The position numbers and the translations under genes are program-made. From Flavobacterium anseongense (GTDB taxonomy: Bacteria > Bacteroidota > Bacteroidia > Flavobacteriales > Flavobacteriaceae), in NCBI RefSeq assembly GCF_021608185.1, contig NZ_JAKIHN010000003.1:124001-188000 (forward strand): a stretch of DNA of 64,000 nt, given 5' to 3'. The notes below the pieces were generated by a model. It was not told the DNA's origin. It saw only the letters and a program-made list of their open reading frames with translations, and made no database searches. Positions 9,188 to 17,504 of the stretch are shown piece by piece (position 1 is the stretch's first letter; each line of letters opens with the position of its first letter).

Positions 9188-9838
9188 TTGAAACGTTTTT
9201 TAATCATAGCATCAATTTTCCTAGTGTTTACTGCATGTAAACCAACATCAAGCGTCATAACTTCAAAGGATGTAGCTGTAAAAAAAGGGATTTATACTGA
9301 ACCTGTTTTAGTAAAAAATAATACCCTCAATAATAAAAAAAACAAAAGAGAGTTAGTCGCTAAACATGTTAATCCCGCACCAAAACAAAAGCAGGCTTCA
9401 AAAATAAATGACCAAAATGAATCGGATATTCTAATTTCAAATGAAGATTCGAATTATTTGGCAGAGCAATTAATCAACAGTGCTTCGGATAATTTGGGTG
9501 TAAATTATCGTGCCGGCGGTACAACCTCAGCAGGTTTTGATTGCTCAGGTTTGATGTATGCTACTTTCAAAAAATTTGACATTACGCTTCCTCGTTCTTC
9601 ACACGAAATGGCAGAAGTGGGAAAACAAATTAATCCACAAAACGCCAAAAAAGGTGATTTAATTTTCTTTATCAATAGAGGTCAAAGACGAATTAATCAC
9701 GTTGGAATGATAGTCGAAATAAATGGCGATGAGATTAAATTTATTCATTCTGCTACAAATGGCGGTGTAATCATTTCCTCTTTAAAAGAATCGTATTACG
9801 AAAGAACTTTTAAACAAATCAACAGAATTATAGAATAA
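9188..9838 (+). CDS. NlpC/P60-family lipoprotein (cell-wall endopeptidase, C40)
   Basis: A 216-residue protein with a lipoprotein signal peptide (lipobox LVFTAC, Cys at about residue 17), a low-complexity Lys/Asn-rich linker (about 30-90) and a C-terminal NlpC/P60 domain. The catalytic Cys119 lies in GFDCSGL, His171 in INHVGM, and a third polar residue follows in IHSA. The family cleaves D-gamma-glutamyl-diaminopimelate-type bonds in peptidoglycan. Export to the outer membrane by the lipoprotein route is inferred. The start is TTG at 9188, the only one that places the signal peptide at the N-terminus. A weak -7-like box TACCTTCG lies at 9165-9172. Confidence 0.88.
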   Translation: MKRFLIIASIFLVFTACKPTSSVITSKDVAVKKGIYTEPVLVKNNTLNNKKNKRELVAKHVNPAPKQKQASKINDQNESDILISNEDSNYLAEQLINSASDNLGVNYRAGGTTSAGFDCSGLMYATFKKFDITLPRSSHEMAEVGKQINPQNAKKGDLIFFINRGQRRINHVGMIVEINGDEIKFIHSATNGGVIISSLKESYYERTFKQINRIIE

Positions 9839-9877
9839 TTTTCTTTCAAGAATTGAATTTTTACGTACATTTATGAT

Positions 9878-11908
9878 GTGAAAATCTTACAATTCCCATT
9901 AGCAAGAATATTTATCGGATTTCTATTTGGACTACTTTTGTTTCGAATAGTAAGTCTGAGTCAGGTTTTTGTGGTTTGTGGTTTGGCATTTGGATTAATT
10001 GCTTTATATATTTCTACTCTTTACATTCAAAAAAATCATTTTCACAAAATCATTTTTGGAAGTCTTGTATTTCTAGTATCATTATTTGTTGGTATTTCAA
10101 CAGCACTCATTCATAAAGAAAATTCAAACCCTTATCATTATACCAATCAAATTACTGATTATGAAAAAGTTCATAAGATGGATTTGCTGTTGGAGGAAAA
10201 GCTAAAAAACACTAAAAAAAACTATCGATATATAGGCAATATAAAAGAGCTTGATGGCGAAAGAAGTTTGGGGAAAATCATTCTCAATATTGCAAAAAAA
10301 GATACAGTCCGGAATCTTAAAATCGGCTCACATTTAAAGGTAATCGGAATTGTTTTTAAAAACAAAAATCCTTTAAATCCTAATGTGTTTAATTATGGTA
10401 AGTATCTTGAAAATCAGGAAATATATGCTCAGGTTTATGCCAAACCGAATCAAATAGAAATTGGAAATTATGAGTCGAGTTTGTGGTCAGGTTTTTCAAA
10501 CTTTAGGGAAACTATTATTTCAAATTTAGAACATTCCGCTATTGCAAAGGAAGAATTAAATGTTTTGAATGCCTTGATTCTAGGACAACAACAAGATATT
10601 TCTCCCGAAGTTTTGAAGGATTATCAATATGCCGGTGCCGTTCATGTTTTGTCAGTTTCCGGTTTGCATGTTGGCTTTATTATGCTGTTTATTACCTTTT
10701 TGCTAAAACCAATTAGCAACTCGAGAAAAGGTTCTCTGTTGAAATTACTTATCATTGTTTTGTCACTTTGGTCATTTGCCATTTTGGCTGGTTTATCGCC
10801 TTCAATCGTCCGTTCGGTTACCATGTTTTCTTTTCTTGCGATTGGAATTCATTTAAGAAGAACCGTAAACATTTACCATACGCTGCTGGTTTCAATGCTG
10901 CTGATTCTGCTTTTCAAACCTTCCTTTTTGTTTGATGTTGGATTTCAGTTGAGCTATATTGCTTTGTTTTTTATCATTTGGTTACAACCTATTTTATCAA
11001 ACATTTGGCAACCAAAAAACAAAATCATCATCTACTTTTGGAATATTATCACGGTTTCATTTGCGGCGCAAATTGGAGCTATGCCTTTAAGTATTTATTA
11101 TTTTCATCAATTTCCCGGATTGTTTTTTGTAACCAATTTGCTGATACTGCCTTTACTTGGTTTAATTATGGCAGTTGGAGTTTTGGCTGTTTTGATTGCT
11201 ACGTTCCATACAGTTCCTGAATTTATTGCAAAACCAATTGAGTTCCTGATTGCCTTTCTGAATACAATTATTCATTGGGTTGCTTCCTTTGATGCGTTTG
11301 TTTTTAAAAATATTTCATTTTCAACAGCGATGTTGTGGAGTTCTTATTTGGCAATTATTCTAATCATTTTGTGGATTAAAAAACCAACTTTTAGAAGACT
11401 ATCAATTGCTTTTACAAGTATTCTTTGGTTACAAATTATTTTTATTATTCAGAAAACGGAAACTCAAAACAAGGAAGAACTAATCATTTTCAATTGCAAA
11501 AAGAACTCTATCATAACCGAAAGAATTGGCAATGCTGTAACGATTTACAGCAACGACAGTATTCAGAAAAACTTGAGTTCCAATTTACTTATCCAATCCT
11601 ACTTGATTGGAAATTTTAGTGAAGCTAAAACGAAAAAACCACTGCAAAACTTACTGTTTTTCAAACATCAGAAAATACTAATCATAGACAGTTCGAGTAT
11701 TTACACAAAAGATATTCAACCTGATATTTTAGTTATTATTCAATCCCCAAAACTGAATATGCAACGCTTGCTAAAAACCTATAAACCCAAAGAAATTGTT
11801 GTTGATGGTTCAAACTTTAAAAGCTATATCCAACTTTGGGAAGCAACGTGTAGAAAAGAAAAAATCCCTTTTTATAACACTAATGAAAAGGGATTCTATA
11901 AGATTTAA
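9878..11908 (+). CDS. comEC: ComEC/Rec2-family DNA-uptake channel, metallo-beta-lactamase part lost or degenerate
   Basis: A 676-residue polytopic membrane protein. It has an N-terminal ComEC domain of the DUF4131 type with two to three membrane segments (to about residue 80), a soluble OB-like part, and the Competence domain with ALILGQQQ and VLSVSGLHVG (about 230-265) followed by many membrane helices to about 520. ComEC forms the inner-membrane pore for transforming DNA. The C-terminal 120 residues sit where other ComEC proteins have a metallo-beta-lactamase domain, but no HxHxDH motif is present; PDILVIIQSPKLNMQRL and KPKEIVVDGSN look like a decayed version. The start is GTG at 9878, since both nearby ATGs run into TGA. 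The coding end contains a minus-strand terminator hairpin. Confidence 0.87.
   Translation: MKILQFPLARIFIGFLFGLLLFRIVSLSQVFVVCGLAFGLIALYISTLYIQKNHFHKIIFGSLVFLVSLFVGISTALIHKENSNPYHYTNQITDYEKVHKMDLLLEEKLKNTKKNYRYIGNIKELDGERSLGKIILNIAKKDTVRNLKIGSHLKVIGIVFKNKNPLNPNVFNYGKYLENQEIYAQVYAKPNQIEIGNYESSLWSGFSNFRETIISNLEHSAIAKEELNVLNALILGQQQDISPEVLKDYQYAGAVHVLSVSGLHVGFIMLFITFLLKPISNSRKGSLLKLLIIVLSLWSFAILAGLSPSIVRSVTMFSFLAIGIHLRRTVNIYHTLLVSMLLILLFKPSFLFDVGFQLSYIALFFIIWLQPILSNIWQPKNKIIIYFWNIITVSFAAQIGAMPLSIYYFHQFPGLFFVTNLLILPLLGLIMAVGVLAVLIATFHTVPEFIAKPIEFLIAFLNTIIHWVASFDAFVFKNISFSTAMLWSSYLAIILIILWIKKPTFRRLSIAFTSILWLQIIFIIQKTETQNKEELIIFNCKKNSIITERIGNAVTIYSNDSIQKNLSSNLLIQSYLIGNFSEAKTKKPLQNLLFFKHQKILIIDSSSIYTKDIQPDILVIIQSPKLNMQRLLKTYKPKEIVVDGSNFKSYIQLWEATCRKEKIPFYNTNEKGFYKI
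11852..11895 (-). terminator. Minus-strand terminator inside the 3' end of comEC
   Basis: Read on the minus strand, AATCCCTTTT, an 11-15 base loop and AAAAAGGGATT are followed by a T-rich run (TTTTTTCTTTTC). It lies just beyond the stop of the minus-strand thioredoxin gene (11919) and within the last codons of the convergent comEC. Confidence 0.8.
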
Positions 11909-11918
11909 CGAATTGAAA

Positions 11919-12386
11919 TTACGATTTCTTGTTTCCTAGGATTTGATCTGCATTAGCTAACCAAGTAGTTGGTCCACCAGCCAGATAACCGGTGCTTCCT
12001 AATTTTTCAAGATTAATTTTTCCGTCTTTTTTGCTTGCTTTTACAATCCAAACTGTTGGATATCCCTGAACTGCAAAAGTTTGTTGTAATTCAGCGTTTT
12101 GTTTTTGAATCTCCGGTTTTTGTGGTGTTCTTCTTGGGAAATCTAGTTCAACCAATACCACATTCTTTTTTGCCCATTTTTCAAATTCCGGTGTTTTGAA
12201 AACTTCTTTTTGCAAACGGATACACCATCCGCACCAATCGCTTCCTGTGAAAAACAAAAACAATGGTTTTTTAGATTTTTTTGAAATCTTCATTGCCTCG
12301 TTCATATCAGTTTGCCATTTTAACTCTTGCGCCTGTATTGTTAGCGAACCCAAGACTAGAAATAAAGTGATTATTATTTTTTTCAT
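11919..12386 (-). CDS. Exported thioredoxin-like protein
   Basis: A 155-residue protein with a signal peptide ending at about residue 19 (IQAQ) and a thioredoxin-like fold carrying Cys52-Gly-Trp-Cys55 in SDWCGWC. The flanking KPLFLFFTGSDWCGWC and GYPTVWIV segments are typical of the thioredoxin_7 (DUF255-like) periplasmic group. A role in periplasmic thiol-disulfide exchange is inferred; the substrate is unknown. It lies 52 bases downstream of the last peptide transporter gene but has its own -7 box at 12404-12411, so it need not depend on read-through. Confidence 0.87.
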   Translation of the reverse strand: MKKIIITLFLVLGSLTIQAQELKWQTDMNEAMKISKKSKKPLFLFFTGSDWCGWCIRLQKEVFKTPEFEKWAKKNVVLVELDFPRRTPQKPEIQKQNAELQQTFAVQGYPTVWIVKASKKDGKINLEKLGSTGYLAGGPTTWLANADQILGNKKS

Positions 12387-12403
12387 TGTTTAAAATTTTT
12401 TTC

Positions 12404-12411
12404 CAAATATA
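12404..12411 (-). promoter_or_regulatory. -7 promoter box of the thioredoxin-like gene
   Basis: On the minus strand TATATTTG matches TAnnTTTG exactly, 17 bases upstream of the ATG at 12386. No TTG is seen at the ideal -33 spacing. Confidence 0.55.
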
Positions 12412-12438
12412 ACAAAAAGAATGCCAAATAAACGTTAA

Positions 12439-14244
12439 CTATCTGACACCATTCATTAATTTTTTAATGACTGGCGACATCAATATTGATAAGAGTGCCA
12501 TTGCTACAGAAATTATTGTCAATAACCAAAAGAAATAACTCAATCCGTGTTCATCGGCAATTTTGTCTATGTTTTCACCGAAGATTCCAGCACTTTTCAT
12601 TCCGATGGCAACGGCCAAATACCATACGCCAAACATAAAGGCAATCATTCGGGCAGGCACTAATTTACTAACGTATGACAAGCCGACAGGAGAAATACAC
12701 AATTCTCCCATAGTATGAAAAAGATACACTAAAATCAGCCAAATCATGCTGACAGATGCCGTTTTTGCACCTGGCTCGATTCCGGTAGCGCCAATTGCAA
12801 TACAAGCCATTCCCAAGCCAAGCAATAGCATTCCCATTCCGTATTTTACATTCGCACTTGGATTGTATTTACTTTCCCACCATTTTGAAAATAATGGTGC
12901 TAGTGATATAATGAATAATGAATTCAAAGTAGAAAACCAAGTGGCAGGAACTTCGGTTATAGGTGTTGTAACCTTGTCTATTTTCAGTAGTTCAAGTGTA
13001 CCATCTGAAAGTGATAAAACTCCTGCTGTGTAATAATCTTTCGCCAATATCCAGATAGCAATCGCCCAAATAATAACGAAACTCAGGCTTAGGATTACAT
13101 TTGCAACAGCATAATTTTTGAATGTCTGCCCAAACATTTTGAACATTATCCATGTAATAATAGTCAAAGGAACAAGAGTCATTAGAGAATTGACTACCAA
13201 ATAAACCATACTCCAGCTTCCTTCCAAAACCCTGTTGGTATAATCTTTTGCAAAAATGGTTAAACTGTTTGGTGACTGCTCAAATATGGCCCAAAAGAAA
13301 ATTACAATGAACGCAAAAAAGGTAACCGCCATTAATTTTTCGCGAGTGATTTTAGAGTACTGTGTAAAACGATAAATCAATAAAACAATGAATAATCCTA
13401 AAGCGGTTAAAATAGCGATTGTATTTCCGTTACTTCCCAAAAATCCGAAGACATCAAGCTTTCCTTCAGAAATTTTTGAGGCAGGTGCGTTTATCACCCA
13501 AAGCAGTCCCAAAACGACAGACACTGCAATAATGACAAGTTGCCAGGCAGTGAATGGATTCCTTTTATCCTCATCTGAAGCAGCATTTTTTGCTTTACTT
13601 TCCTTATTTGGCTTAAGTCCGATATCTCCAAAAATCCTTTGGGACAACCAGAACTGAATCATTCCAAAAAACATAAAAACTCCTGCAAGTCCGAAACCAT
13701 ATGCCCAACCTACTTTTTCTCCTAAATAACCACACAATAATATTCCGAAAAAAGCTCCTGCGTTAACGCCCATATAGAATAAAGTATAAGCACCGTCTTT
13801 TTTCTCTGATCTGTCTTTATACATTTCAGAAATAATGGAAACCATATTCGGCTTAAAAAATCCATTACCAAAAACCAGTAAAACCAATCCTAAATAAATA
13901 GAAAAATGCGTTTCGACAGCCATGGCGGCATGCCCCAAAGTCATCAGGAACGCACCGAGAATTACTGCCCATCGGAAACCAATAACCTTATCTGCAAAAT
14001 AACCTCCAAGCATGGTAGACAAATAAACCAAACCAACATAAGACCCAAACAATGCTGAAGCAGTTTCTCTTGACCAAGCCCAACCTCCATCTGCTAATGA
14101 AGCGGTAAAAAACATAATAAGTAGAGAACGCATTCCGTAGAATGAAAAGCGCTCCCACATTTCAGTAAAAAATAAAACGAATAAACCTGAAGGATGCCCT
14201 AAAACGGTGCTTTTAAAAAACTGGTCTGTTGAATTTTGACTCAT
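12439..14244 (-). CDS. POT/PTR2-family peptide:proton symporter (1 of 4)
   Basis: A 601-residue major-facilitator protein of the proton-dependent oligopeptide transporter family with about 14 membrane segments. The ExxERF motif (Glu28, Glu31-Arg32-Phe33) that couples proton and peptide transport is present. The two PTR2 signatures are also visible: GNGFFKPNMVS near residue 130 and FYMGVNAGAF near 160. Such proteins import di- and tripeptides across the inner membrane; substrate preference cannot be read from sequence. It is the last of three closely spaced transporter genes (10-base and 1-base gaps), so 17426 to 12439 is probably one transcript. Confidence 0.92.
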   Translation of the reverse strand: MSQNSTDQFFKSTVLGHPSGLFVLFFTEMWERFSFYGMRSLLIMFFTASLADGGWAWSRETASALFGSYVGLVYLSTMLGGYFADKVIGFRWAVILGAFLMTLGHAAMAVETHFSIYLGLVLLVFGNGFFKPNMVSIISEMYKDRSEKKDGAYTLFYMGVNAGAFFGILLCGYLGEKVGWAYGFGLAGVFMFFGMIQFWLSQRIFGDIGLKPNKESKAKNAASDEDKRNPFTAWQLVIIAVSVVLGLLWVINAPASKISEGKLDVFGFLGSNGNTIAILTALGLFIVLLIYRFTQYSKITREKLMAVTFFAFIVIFFWAIFEQSPNSLTIFAKDYTNRVLEGSWSMVYLVVNSLMTLVPLTIITWIMFKMFGQTFKNYAVANVILSLSFVIIWAIAIWILAKDYYTAGVLSLSDGTLELLKIDKVTTPITEVPATWFSTLNSLFIISLAPLFSKWWESKYNPSANVKYGMGMLLLGLGMACIAIGATGIEPGAKTASVSMIWLILVYLFHTMGELCISPVGLSYVSKLVPARMIAFMFGVWYLAVAIGMKSAGIFGENIDKIADEHGLSYFFWLLTIISVAMALLSILMSPVIKKLMNGVR

Positions 14245-14254
14245 ATAAATTGAT

Positions 14255-15766
14255 TTATTTAACGCCTTGCATTAGTTTTTTAACCAACGGAGAAATTAGT
14301 ATTAAAACCACTCCGGCGATTAAAGCATAAATGGCTAGCTGCTGATAACCATCGGCATAAGTGTTTAGTTTTTCAAGGTTTGAAGAATTTTCAGAAGCCT
14401 CAGCTATATTAGCACCCAGCAATCCTGCGAAATATTGTCCGTAAGCACTAGCCAAAAACCACATTCCCATAATAACTGCCTGCGTTTTTTGGGGTGATAA
14501 TTTGGTCATGGCGCTCATCCCAATTGGCGATAAACATAACTCTCCAAAAGTAATGACGAACCATCCAAAGGTAAAAATCCCTAATGAAGTTCTTCCGTTT
14601 AAGTCAGCAAAGAACTTCGTATAATAGAATATCCAGAAACCAGCGGCGAGGAATATAAATGCTAATCCAAATTTGATAACAGTATTTGGCTCAATCTTTC
14701 TTTTTGCCATCCATAACCAAACTAATCCTACCAATGCCGCAAAACCTATCACAAAAAATGAATTGGCTGAATTGTTAACGCCATTCGGGCTTAATTGAAC
14801 GCCTAAAATTTCATTATTTAAATTATTTGCTGCAAACAAACTTAATGAACCTCCGCTTTGCTCAAAAAATGCCCAAAAGAAAATGGAGAAAATTATAAAA
14901 ACCAATGCCGCCAACAATTTTTTATTTTCTACAGCGGAGAAATTCTTCATTTCATAAAACAAATACAGTATGGATGCAGGACCAATTATCATCATAAAAT
15001 AATCGGTGTAAACCGTATTAGCAACCATTATAATTATCACCGGAATAATTAAAAGCGAACCGATATAGGTTGCAATTTCTAAAACTTTTTTCTTAGAATT
15101 TTCAATAGTAACTAAAGGTGAAAGTCCAATTGGGCCTAAACTTTTTTGTGTCTGCGTAAAAGTCAGCAAACTTATAATCATTACTACTGCTGCAAATCCG
15201 AATCCAACATTCCATCGAAGATGTTCCGGAACCAATGATTGCCATAAAGAACCTTCGGCCACAGCAATACAAATATAACCTCCAATCAAAGCACCAAGAT
15301 TTACACCCATATAGAAGAAAGAAAAACCGGCATCTCTTCTTGGGTCATTCTCATTATATAATTGTCCGACCATTGAAGAAATATTAGGTTTAAAAAAGCC
15401 TGTCCCAACAATGGTAAAACCAATACCTATAAAGAAGAAATTCTTAGGGTCAATTGCTAATATAACACTACCAACAATCATTAGTATTCCACCCCAAAAA
15501 AGTGATTTTCTCAATCCTAAAATCTTATCTGCAAACAATCCGCCAATGAATGTGAATGCATAAACCCAAGCCTGAGTTGCGCCATATTGAAGATTAGCTG
15601 TTTTTTCATCCATTACCAATACGTTGACCATAAAAACAGCCAACATACCACGCATGCCATAAAAACAAAAACGCTCCCACATTTCTGAGAAAAACAAATA
15701 CCAAAGCTGCTTTGGATATTTTCCTTTAAAGTCCTGAATTTGTTCTAAAGTTTGATTTGTTTCCAT
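14255..15766 (-). CDS. POT/PTR2-family peptide:proton symporter (2 of 4)
   Basis: A 503-residue POT transporter, the shortest of the four. ExxERF is at Glu28/Glu31 (SEMWERFCFYG), followed by GTGFFKPNISSMVG and FYMGVNLGALIGG signatures. The central loop between the two six-helix bundles is shorter than in the neighbours. It starts 1 base after the stop of the upstream transporter gene and is followed after 10 bases by the next, so the three are almost certainly co-transcribed. Function: inner-membrane import of small peptides. Confidence 0.92.
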   Translation of the reverse strand: METNQTLEQIQDFKGKYPKQLWYLFFSEMWERFCFYGMRGMLAVFMVNVLVMDEKTANLQYGATQAWVYAFTFIGGLFADKILGLRKSLFWGGILMIVGSVILAIDPKNFFFIGIGFTIVGTGFFKPNISSMVGQLYNENDPRRDAGFSFFYMGVNLGALIGGYICIAVAEGSLWQSLVPEHLRWNVGFGFAAVVMIISLLTFTQTQKSLGPIGLSPLVTIENSKKKVLEIATYIGSLLIIPVIIIMVANTVYTDYFMMIIGPASILYLFYEMKNFSAVENKKLLAALVFIIFSIFFWAFFEQSGGSLSLFAANNLNNEILGVQLSPNGVNNSANSFFVIGFAALVGLVWLWMAKRKIEPNTVIKFGLAFIFLAAGFWIFYYTKFFADLNGRTSLGIFTFGWFVITFGELCLSPIGMSAMTKLSPQKTQAVIMGMWFLASAYGQYFAGLLGANIAEASENSSNLEKLNTYADGYQQLAIYALIAGVVLILISPLVKKLMQGVK

Positions 15767-15767
15767 A

Positions 15768-17426
15768 TTAGTTTATTCCTTTTTCTTTCATTACTTTATT
15801 TAAATTTTTCACCAAAGCAAACATCAGTAAAGTAGCAAACATCAGCAATCCGAAATTTACCCAAAAGAAGTTAGCCTTATCGTCATATGAATCCCACATG
15901 CTGGCTAAAACGCCACTCAATTTGTTTCCGATAGAAGTAGATAAAAACCATCCGCCCATCATTAAAGCTGTGATATTCTTTGGAGATAATTTAGATACAA
16001 CTGATAATCCCATCGGGCTGAGGAATAATTCTCCGATTGTAATTACACCATAATTGGCCACCAACCACCAAACAGAAACTTTTTCAGCACCATTATTTCC
16101 AATGTGAACAGCTGCGACCATGACTAAAACGGATAATGCTGAAATTAATAATCCAAATGCGATTTTTGTCGGTGTTGAAGGCTCCTTTTTTCTGCTTCGC
16201 AAATAAGTGAAAAAAGCTACAACCAATGGTGTGAGAATAATTACCCAACCCGGATTGATAGACTGACTCAAATTGGCTGACCAGGTAAATACTTTACTGT
16301 TTTCTTCGGGTAGTTTTTCTTTGTGAACGTTTCTGAAATACAAAGGATAATCAACTGTCTTGATAACTTCGCCATCCTTTTTCTGAATACGGAAAGCTTG
16401 ATCATATAGAGCTACCGAATCTATCTTATAAGTTAAAGTATCGGCAAGCACCAATTTCGAAGCAATTGTTTGAGAGGTTCCAGTTAATTCTCTGTCGGTA
16501 TATTTATCGCCCCAATTGTTGAGCGCCGAACCGTTTAATTTGAATACAGCCCAAAACAAAATCACCACACCAAAAATGGCTAACAATGCTCCGATTGGTC
16601 TTTTGTCTTCTGTTTTGGCTTTGAAATAAAGGCTTCCGTAAAAGAAAATTACCGGTATGCAGGCAAAGATAAACGCATCGGTACTGTCAGAACCAAATAT
16701 GGCACTATCAGGATTAGCATCCGATTGAACTCCTTTTAAAAACCATCCTATAACTCCAAAAATAATTGATGGTAAAAGGATGAATAATACAATTTTATAG
16801 AAAGGCATATCGCCTTCCTGCACTCCTTTTTTATCCGCTTTATCTCCGTAATGCTTGCTTCCGAGCATAAACACAATTACACCGATAAACATTCCGACTC
16901 CGGCTGCCATAAAAGCTTCCTGCCAACCGAAAAGAATTTTCAGTGCTGCGCCAAAAAAATTACAGATAAAAGCACCGATGTTGATTCCCATATAAAAGAT
17001 GTTATAACCTTCATCTTTCTTTTCTTTGTATTCATCATCATTATAGAAATTCCCTAAAAGTGTTGAAATATTAGGTTTAAAAAAACCGTTTCCAATAATA
17101 ACCAACGTCATGGAAACATAGAGCATTGTCAGGTTGTGAATTCCTATCATCATATAACCCAATCCCATCATTAAACCTCCAATGATGATTGACTTTTTAT
17201 AGCCCAAATACCTATCGGCTATCAAACCTCCTATGAAAGGCGTAAGGAAAACCAAAGCAATGAAAGTTCCATACAAATCGGACGCTTCTTTTTCGGTCAT
17301 GGCAAATCCGGCTTCTACATCTTTAAGATAAAGTGTAAAAATCCCAATCATTAAATAGTAACCAAAGCGTTCCCACATCTCAGATAAAAACAAATAAGGC
17401 AGTGCTTTAGGATGGGTTTTCCACAT
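15768..17426 (-). CDS. POT/PTR2-family peptide:proton symporter (3 of 4)
   Basis: A 552-residue POT transporter with ExxERF at Glu16/Glu19 (SEMWERFGYY), GNGFFKPNISTLLG and FYMGINIGAFICN signatures. It differs from its neighbours by a soluble insertion at about residues 320-385 (rich in Asp, Lys, Thr), between membrane segments, which probably faces the periplasm. It is the first gene of the three-gene transporter operon and is separated from the fourth transporter by a terminator at 17439-17473. Peptide import is the inferred role. Confidence 0.92.
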   Translation of the reverse strand: MWKTHPKALPYLFLSEMWERFGYYLMIGIFTLYLKDVEAGFAMTEKEASDLYGTFIALVFLTPFIGGLIADRYLGYKKSIIIGGLMMGLGYMMIGIHNLTMLYVSMTLVIIGNGFFKPNISTLLGNFYNDDEYKEKKDEGYNIFYMGINIGAFICNFFGAALKILFGWQEAFMAAGVGMFIGVIVFMLGSKHYGDKADKKGVQEGDMPFYKIVLFILLPSIIFGVIGWFLKGVQSDANPDSAIFGSDSTDAFIFACIPVIFFYGSLYFKAKTEDKRPIGALLAIFGVVILFWAVFKLNGSALNNWGDKYTDRELTGTSQTIASKLVLADTLTYKIDSVALYDQAFRIQKKDGEVIKTVDYPLYFRNVHKEKLPEENSKVFTWSANLSQSINPGWVIILTPLVVAFFTYLRSRKKEPSTPTKIAFGLLISALSVLVMVAAVHIGNNGAEKVSVWWLVANYGVITIGELFLSPMGLSVVSKLSPKNITALMMGGWFLSTSIGNKLSGVLASMWDSYDDKANFFWVNFGLLMFATLLMFALVKNLNKVMKEKGIN

Positions 17427-17438
17427 AATTTTTGATTT

Positions 17439-17473
17439 AAAAAAACAAACCTCCAGGAAATCCTTGGAGGTTT
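17439..17473 (-). terminator. Intrinsic terminator after POT transporter 4
   Basis: AAACCTCCA / TGGAGGTTT inverted repeat just beyond the stop at 17505. On the minus strand it is followed by GTTTTTTT. It separates the 17505-19181 gene from the three-gene operon to its left. Confidence 0.82.
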
Positions 17474-17504
17474 GAAAGATATAAAATTATTTTCGAATAT
17501 GAGA

